Positions 57,890 to 64,000 of a DNA stretch of 64,000 bases are shown here, in pieces. The notes beneath the pieces were generated by a model, which saw only the letters and a list, made by a program, of their open reading frames with translations, had not been told where the DNA came from and ran no database searches. The stretch lies in NCBI GenBank assembly GCA_005406025.1, contig BGZK01000754.1:229725-293724 (forward strand), given 5' to 3'. Within the stretch, counting starts at the first letter, position 1. Each line of letters begins with the position of its first letter. The position numbers and the translations under genes were made by a program. Origin of the DNA: Eumeta japonica. Taxonomy: Eukaryota; Arthropoda; Insecta; Lepidoptera; Psychidae.

Positions 57890-58170
57890 TTTTTTACTTG
57901 CGGAGGTCGGTGGAAGAGGTCGGAGGATTATAATCCTTGTTACTAATTTGTCTAGTCCAAGAGGTAAGAGAACCAGAGGACGCCCTGAGTACACTGGGTA
58001 GACTCTAGTGTAGCTAAACTAGAGTCTACCCTAATTTAATTAGACTAGAGTCTAGAAACTAAAATTGCTAAAGAGAACTGGGCTAGGATAGCGAAAGTAA
58101 GAATAAACAGAACACTATCGGAAGAGCCATATACCCGCCAAAGGCATTAACTGTAAATATATATAAAGTA
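57890..58170 (+). pseudogene. LINE 3'-end remnant (endonuclease-RT type)
   Basis: The plus strand reads SKR(G)KRTRGRPEYTG and, further on, ELG-R/KE..R-like pieces, matching the 'K+.RGRPp.RW.D.....w...A.dR..W' tail of lepidopteran LINE ORF2 proteins. It contains an inverted repeat GGGTAGACTCTAG / CTAGAGTCTACCC (57996-58032). Ends near TATATATAAAG. Confidence 0.4.
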
Positions 58171-58174
58171 ATAT

Positions 58175-59465
58175 TTTTTTGAACTATGTATGGTAGGAAA
58201 ATAAAAGGCTTTATTATTTAAGAAAGATAGTCTTTTTTGCGTCTAAAACTTGTATTAACCGCTGGAATGAAATTTGAATTTATTTTTTTACGATCCATAT
58301 GCCTACAGTTACCGTCACAGGTACCCCCACACCCACACTCTCATGTTCCACGCCTCCACACCCACACACGCAAATATAAATAGAAACAAATGAATATGGC
58401 TTCCAATGAAATACAAAAATAATATTTATCATTAGGGTCTGTGAAATTCTTTAGTTTCAAACATACATACAGACAGACAAAAAATTTAGAAGTAGTAGAA
58501 ATGAGGTCAATGAATCATAAAACGATTATTTATCACAAATTTTGACGAAAAAAGTTATGTACAGACAAAACCTACAGAAAAATTATACAGTAGTACGGAT
58601 ACACTACTATATAAATCTGTATAAAAATAAATAAAAAAACATCGACCTTGGATGATGTAAAGTATTACTCTATTATCAGTGAATTATCTACTAGGGAAAG
58701 CCAAGAGCATTACTACTAGAATTTATTCCACCGTTGCCGTATATTTTTCAGAAATCTCATTGCGCGAAGGTCGTATTCATCGGCACTTCAAAAGCCGTTT
58801 CTCGAATCAGCTTTACGTCGCTCGTGTATGTTTTCAAAGTAAATGCTCTCATAAGTTTCACTAGCGATCGTGAGAGGGAAATAACTCAAACGATACCAAC
58901 AGAAACTGTATCCAATCACATCTTTGCTATCAAAGTAAAGGCCATCTCTGACATCAAAAGCCAAATAAATAGACGTAGATTCCGCTTTACTATCACTTTC
59001 ATTTTTCAAGGAAAATATTTCTGCGTGAATTTTCATACGAGAGGTGTTTACAATGTAACACTTATTGAAGGAAAATATATATTTGAACTTCCCAAGCAAA
59101 AACCTTCGGAAAAAGTAAAACTGGTCGCGAAGGTAATCGCATGAAAGGGCGTGAGAAATAAACTTTCCGTAACATCAGGTATTATTATTAATTATTTATC
59201 TACAAATACTGTTTCCAATAAAATCGTATATACTTACCATTATTTTGTAAAAAAAAATGAATATATTATGTATACTTATGGCAGACGAGTACACGTTTTT
59301 AAAGAATAGCATGTCGTTTAAAAGTTTCAGCGGGAAACCATTTTTTTTCCCCAAAATTTTCTTCGGACTGTCACAAATAAGTAATCATGTATTTGTTGAT
59401 GTAATAATAACATTAAAAGCATTAAAATAGTAAAATACCCAGAACACATAATACAATAGCTTGAG
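58175..59465. other. Spacer, no supported gene
   Basis: A 136-codon plus frame (58734-59144) overlaps a 103-codon minus frame (58788-59099). Neither has a domain, splice context or coding-like base use. It could be a decayed transposon ORF. Confidence 0.35.
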
Positions 59466-59469
59466 TCAT

Positions 59470-59700
59470 CCTAACCGCATTCTAAATGCAATCGGTGATG
59501 TCTGTTGTCACCGATGCGGCGTCGCTGATGTCGCGTTCGAGTCTCAACGGCCCACGGCTGAGGCGTACGCTTTTACAATCTTTCCACCGTGGGGGGATAC
59601 GCCGTCGCCGTTCCGATGACGATAGCAGGGATCGACGGCTTCACGTTCTCGTCGCTGTTCGAAGCGCGGCGCGTGGATTTTTAAATTCGACTTAAAAGAT
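59470..59700. other. GC-rich patch, probably repeat-derived
   Basis: CpG-rich (GATGCGGCGTCGCTGATGTC, CGTGGGGGGATACGCCGTCG). Open on the plus strand for 69 codons (Arg-rich) and in part on the minus strand. No start, splice site or domain is convincing. Confidence 0.3.
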
Positions 59701-59709
59701 CATCGATCG

Positions 59710-61080
59710 ATTCGGCCGTAATGAGGATCGAACGCGGTACCATCTGATTGAAAGGCGAATTCCAGTTCAGTGCGATTGAACAGTGGGACTTTGTGAGCGG
59801 ATAATAATTCGATATTGAGAAAGTGTTCATTAGAAGAATGACTCACTGGCACGAAAAGACTCGTGTGATCGGATTAATTCCGAGATTAGATCCGAAATAA
59901 AAAAAAACCCACTTAACTCAAAATCAGCACAGAGTAGTGGGTATGATGATATCTTAACATTTATTTTATTTATAAGATGTTATTTGAAAGTTTTCATGTA
60001 ACATCTGTATGAATGACTTACAAATGATCACGACCATCATTAGCAGGTGGGGCAAAACTGTTTATCGAGTGAATATTAAAGAAAATGTTATATCTGCACC
60101 GAATTTGATTATTATATTATATACTTATTATATTATATCTATATCGTAAATAGATATCAGGACAATCCTAAAATATTTCAATTTAATTATCATAGTTTGT
60201 GCAAAGTCAAATCAGTGTAAGACCTACACGTCACCCGATCATGCATTGCAATTGAAGGTATAAGGCAATCGATTTATGCCAAGTTGACCGACAAACACGT
60301 GCAGTAAATGCTCAATTTATTACAGAGTTATCGCGGGGACTTTTTACGTTTTAATATTATTTAATGCACTTTAAATGGTAATTATATTGAATTGTAAATT
60401 AATGAACATTTCTATGACTTCATTCCTAAATATGCCGACCACTTTGTACAATATGCGTAATTAGAAATTGTCATAACAGAGGATATATCAAATGTTTTGT
60501 ATCAATCCGTCAAAGTACCTCTCATGTTTGATGCCATCTCTTGCGTGTATTTTTCGTAAAAACACACAAATTGCAGCAGTAGTACGTGATTTCTTAACTT
60601 CCAAGATGTTATCGTGAACAAACAGATTGCTACTTACGTACACACCTACCTACAAGGAATTCACTGCTGTTCGCTCACGCATGTTTACCCAACAATACAC
60701 TTAAATAAACAGGAAAAAAATTCCACTGCCTTCACCCACTCGAACGCGGCCAAGAGAGATTGGGAAATTCGGATTCGGATCCATGGCTACTGCGCATCTT
60801 TTGAAATGCCTCAAAACATTCTTAAGAAAAAGAAATTCTGATGTATTTGTGGATTTTCATTCATTTATTCTATTCTTCTATTCATGTATAGAAAAACAAA
60901 AAAAAAACTAGACATTGTGTCAAAACCAAAGTCATCCAGGGCGTAATATCGTCCACAAAACTATATTTTTTATCAGAGAACTTTACATATATTTGACAAA
61001 AAATTTAAAATTTTGTTTTTACTAAATTAAATTTACGAATTCTAAAAATTCGTAACATTTTTTGTCAAATCTTATGAATT
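59710..61080. other. Spacer, AT-rich, nothing recognised
   Basis: No supported feature. Confidence 0.4.
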
Positions 61081-61086
61081 GCGTTT

Positions 61087-61270
61087 TTAGTGTTCCGAGC
61101 CAAAATGGAAAAATGGAATCCTATAGTTTCTTCATTTCCGTCCGTCCGTCCATCCGTGTCACAAACATTTTATTCAAAAACTACAAGATGAGTATTATTG
61201 AAATTTATAGTGTCGGTGACTTGTATAAGCCGCTATTTAATTTGATAGTCAAATAATAAAAATAAATATT
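61087..61270 (+). repeat. Interspersed repeat, 'AGTGTTCCGAGCC' family
   Basis: Starts TTTTTAGTGTTCCGAGCC, has TTTCCGTCCGTCCGTCCATC and CAAAAACTACAAGATGAG. Collinear with 25551-25760. Confidence 0.6.
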
Positions 61271-61334
61271 TTTTGCATACATGTAACAGAAGCTAAAAGC
61301 AAACCGAATTGGTGGTATGTATATTAAAAAAGGG

Positions 61335-61500
61335 CAAAATTTGAAGTACCCGAAACCAACGAGCTGGCATCAAAAGATTGATGGGTTTCAGTGAGACAAG
61401 AGAGATATGCAAAGGTCGTACCATGTGGAATTATATAGTCTCTGCCTACCCTTGTGAGAAATAGGCGTGAGTTTTTATTATTATTATTATTATAAATAGA
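61335..61500 (+). repeat. Interspersed repeat, 'GTCTCTGCCTACCC' family, with (ATT)n tail
   Basis: GAAACCAACGAGCTGGCATC... GCAAAGGTCGTACCATGTGG... TAGTCTCTGCCTACCCTTGT GAGAAATAGGCGTGA then ATT repeats. Copies also at 53.5 and 63.1 kb. Confidence 0.75.
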
Positions 61501-61572
61501 CATTTTAAAAAAAGACAAATAAAAATTAAAAACAATTTCCCATCATTTTACATAGTTTTTCTGTCCACCAAA

Positions 61573-62645
61573 ATGAGTGAATCCAACGTAGAAATTAGAT
61601 ACATTTTCAAATTTATTACAAAAAAAGGGAAAAATGCAACACAAGCCGCGAAAAAAAATTTGTAACGTTTATGAACCTAATGCAATGTCGGTAAGAGTAG
61701 CACAAAACTATTTTGATGTCAAAGACGAACCTGGCTCTGGTCGACCAGTTACGGATAAAGTCGATAGCGTTTGGGAAAAAGTAGAGCAAAATCGGCATTT
61801 TAGATCTTACAACATAGCTGAAGAGCTGGGAATTGACGACAAAACAGTTTAAATACATTTTAAAATAGCTGGGTATACAAAAAAGCTCGATACTTGGGTC
61901 TCATATGAGCTCACTGATAAAAAGCTAATGAACCGTGTACTCATTTGCGATTCTCTATTGAAACCGAATTGTTTTTGAGTATATTGATCACTGGTGATGA
62001 AAAATGGATTACCTACTACAACAACATGCGAAAAAGATCATGATCAAAAGGCAAGCAAGCTCCACAGACTAAGGCGAAACCCGGGTTAACTTGCAATAAG
62101 TTTACGCTATCGGTATGGTGGGATTGGAAGGGCATTATTCATTATGAGCTTTTACCGCCGGACAAAACCATAAATTCGGATCTCTACGCCAACTGCTGAT
62201 GAGACTCGAGCAAGAAGTAGAGAAAAATGGCCGGTATTGATTAACTGAAAGGGTGTGAATTTTCACCATTATAAGACCAGATCACACATATCTTTGGCCA
62301 CTCAGCAAATATTACGAGTTTGGTTGGAAAGTGTTAATGCATCTACCATATAGCCATGACCTTGTACTCTCAGATTTTCACCTGTTTCGGTCTCTTCAAA
62401 ATTCTTTAGGTAGTGGGTTAATATCAAGAGAGGGTTGTCAAAACTATTTGGTGCATTTTTTGATCAGGGTTCCCAAAATTTATACTGCGTTGATATTATG
62501 TTACTACCTACAAAATGACGATAAGGTGTTTAATAAAATGGAATAATCAATTATAATACATATTATAATTAAATGTAAATAAAACATGATGAAAAATTAT
62601 CTTGTTTTTGTATCTAGAATACGATAAAAGTTTTCCCCGACCTTA
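61573..62645 (+). pseudogene. Mariner-family transposase, full-length relic
   Basis: The ATG at 61573 opens MSESNVEIRYIFKFITKKGK NATQAAKKICNVYEPNAMSV RVAQNYF, then the second HTH (SGRPVTDKVD... FRSYNIAEELGIDDKTV) up to a stop at 61853. Past frameshifts come ELTDKKLMNRVLICDSLLKP, a region of 'ITGDEKWI.Y.N'-like codons, GGIGRALFIMSF, and the late pieces GVNFHHYKTRSHISLATQQI and SHDLVLSDFHLFRSLQNSL (third Asp block). A terminal repeat AAAGTTTTCCCCGACCTTA lies at about 62628-62646, matching the TTAGGTCGGGAAA end at 24114. The left terminal repeat was not found. Many stops; inactive. Confidence 0.85.
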
Positions 62646-62649
62646 TAAA

Positions 62650-63055
62650 AGGAAAACTTCGAGAAAAAGTGGTTTATCGACGTCGATGAAAGTGATTTGG
62701 AAAGGCCGTCGAAACAACCCTGAGTACGAATATGCAAAGTATTTCTCTCAGTGACTCCATCGAATGCTGCAATATATTGATTTAAACTTACAGTATTTTA
62801 AATTACAATAGCAATAGAAATATCTTGTTAAGTGTGCCCAGTTTTTGGTTTTGTACGGACTTTCAGATTGACCTACCTATGTATAGTTGTAAATATGACT
62901 AAATAAATTTCTATTACGCGAAAAATATTTGTCCGTAGGTATCATAACTACAAGACTGATATTGAACAAATAGTTTAGTTAAGGTATAATTTATTTTGAG
63001 AGGGAAGATACAATATGATACTCCATTAAAAAAAAATACGATAAAATACGAGGGG
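62650..63055. other. Spacer, nothing recognised
   Basis: AT-rich sequence without supported features. Confidence 0.4.
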
Positions 63056-63059
63056 TACA

Positions 63060-63265
63060 CAAGCTGCCCGAGAAAATTCTAAGCAGACCGCCGAATTGGT
63101 AGCGTATTAAAGAAGAGCCAAATTTTATCCGAAACCAACAAGATTGTATGAAACGATCGACGAATATCATTAACGCGAAAGCAATATGCAAAGTTCGTAC
63201 CATTCGAAAATCTATGTTCTTTGTATATTCCTTCTGGAAATCAGGCGTGACATTATAATAATAAA
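63060..63265 (+). repeat. Interspersed repeat, diverged copy of the 61.4-kb family
   Basis: GCCGAATTGGTAGCG...CCGAAACCAACAAGATTG... GCAAAGTTCGTACCATTCG... GAAATCAGGCGTGACATTAT, same order as 61335-61500 with more changes. Confidence 0.6.
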
Positions 63266-63502
63266 AAAATGTCTAGAGGGTTAAATAGAGATTGATCAAT
63301 GGATCGACATAAAATTCAGGATTCGATTTTAATATTTATTCGTCACAATACCGTTTGTGAAAATCCTTTTCAGTTTACATAGGCGAAGAATAAAGTAATG
63401 CGCAATGTTGAAATGATGTGCAAATTAAATGTAACTGCACGACTGGAGGTTCAGTATTTCAACTTTAGCGGCTAGTGATAGAGGGAACTGTCTTAGAGAA
63501 TT

Positions 63503-63530
63503 TTCTTCTCTTCTTCTTCTTCTTCTTTGA
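63503..63530. repeat. (CTT)n microsatellite
   Basis: About seven CTT units, flanked by short inverted CTGT/ACAG words. Confidence 0.8.
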
Positions 63531-63534
63531 AGAA

Positions 63535-64000
63535 CAGTCTTCAGGACATTCTCTCAAATGCATATAGAACAGGAAATGCAAGAAACAGCGTTACCTCGTC
63601 AGCAGCAGCGACAGTACTCGCGTGACAGGAACAATTCCGTAAAAAATGTACGAGACTGTAAAGATATATAGTTACCGAGCGTTGCTTGCATGAGAGTTGG
63701 AGTATTAACTTTACAGTCGATCAAGTCCATTCACGTGTGCACAGAGAGACAAACGGGTAAGCGGTCGGATGATTATGCGCCGGTTGAAGTGGGTGTAGAT
63801 TAATGATGTAACGTTTATCCGGGCTTGACTAGCAGTAGCGAGTTTCCAAATAAAGATTAAATACATTTTTGTAGTAGACCAAATTTTATAGGTTTGACAT
63901 CTTATAGTAGCATAAAATCTGTCCGATCTGTGATAGTTATATTTGAAATTGATTTGATTAGAAGAGTAAAACGATAACAACTAAAAAATAGAAAAAAAAA
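63535..64000. other. Right edge, no gene recognised
   Basis: A minus-strand piece at about 63600-63659 has a TTTACAG acceptor-like and a GTAACG donor-like border, but its phase does not fit the tetraspan gene. The 89-codon minus frame (63711-63980) has no motif. Confidence 0.4.

Noticed and set aside
58734..59144. 136-codon plus-strand ORF as a gene
   Set aside because: No domain, no splice context, AT-rich third positions similar to the surroundings, and a long overlapping minus frame.
63597..63660. First exon of the tetraspan gene on the minus strand
   Set aside because: Splice-like borders and a hydrophobic reading (SYIFYGIVPVTRVLSLLLT) exist, but the phase does not match the exon at 53106, and in the needed phase there is a stop.

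Overview
This window is AT-rich nuclear DNA from an insect, most likely a moth or butterfly. The assignment rests on small exons in long AT-rich introns, GT-AG splice sites, and interspersed repeats that I recognise as lepidopteran. These are the 3' end of a Jockey/CR1-type LINE, Helitron-like repeats around a 'GCCCGCGGCTTCGCCCGCGTGG'-type motif, mariner copies, and a repeat ending 'GTCTCTGCCTACCC...GGCGTGA'. Nothing here is bacterial: there are no operons, CRISPR arrays or rRNA, and most open reading frames are chance or transposon relics. I cannot name the species.

The one well-supported host gene lies on the minus strand. Five exons (52996-53106, 23777-23941, 23165-23256, 18428-18575, 17011-17279) join in phase. 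They encode most of a four-pass membrane protein of the claudin/PMP22/CACNG (TARP-like) type: a G-P-W-R-x-C...C extracellular-loop motif, transmembrane segments 2, 3 and 4, then a cytoplasmic tail of about 130 residues ending in S-T-E-V, a class I PDZ ligand. The first coding exon, with TM1, was not found and probably lies beyond position 64000. The intron between 52996 and 23941 is about 29 kb.

Several isolated plus-strand exons are also visible. At the left edge, 3932-4159 (Ala/Gly/Tyr/His/Gln-rich) and 6808-6839 look like the last exons of a gene entering from the left. Inside the large minus-strand intron there is a clean 126-nt exon (30137-30262), perhaps with a terminal exon at 30553-30682. 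There is also a first coding exon with a signal peptide (43157-43406), preceded by a GC-rich promoter-like stretch near 42.35 kb. If real, these are genes nested on the opposite strand. Their products are not recognised.

Most of the rest is transposon debris. From left to right: a Harbinger-like Cys/His ORF (72-809), a DUF4817-type transposase fragment (about 1.4-1.9 kb), a THAP9/P-element-like relic (4.8-6.1 kb), a Jockey/CR1 LINE (10.8-12.3 kb) with an ORF1-like remnant beside it, a MITE at 16.2 kb, and mariner relics at 21.1, 24.1-25.3 and 61.6-62.6 kb. Further on are a 262-bp foldback element (27.45-27.72 kb), a Helitron helicase end joined to a 120-bp tandem repeat (36.2-37.0 kb), a pair of inverted 0.4-kb repeats (44.45 and 49.15 kb) around a decayed LINE, a tRNA-derived SINE (54.3-54.5 kb) and a 192-bp hAT MITE with an intact 8-bp target duplication (55.69-55.88 kb). 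Long (TA)n microsatellites are scattered throughout. I found no convincing new multi-gene system. The best leads are the nested exons and the 40-codon-periodic tandem repeat.
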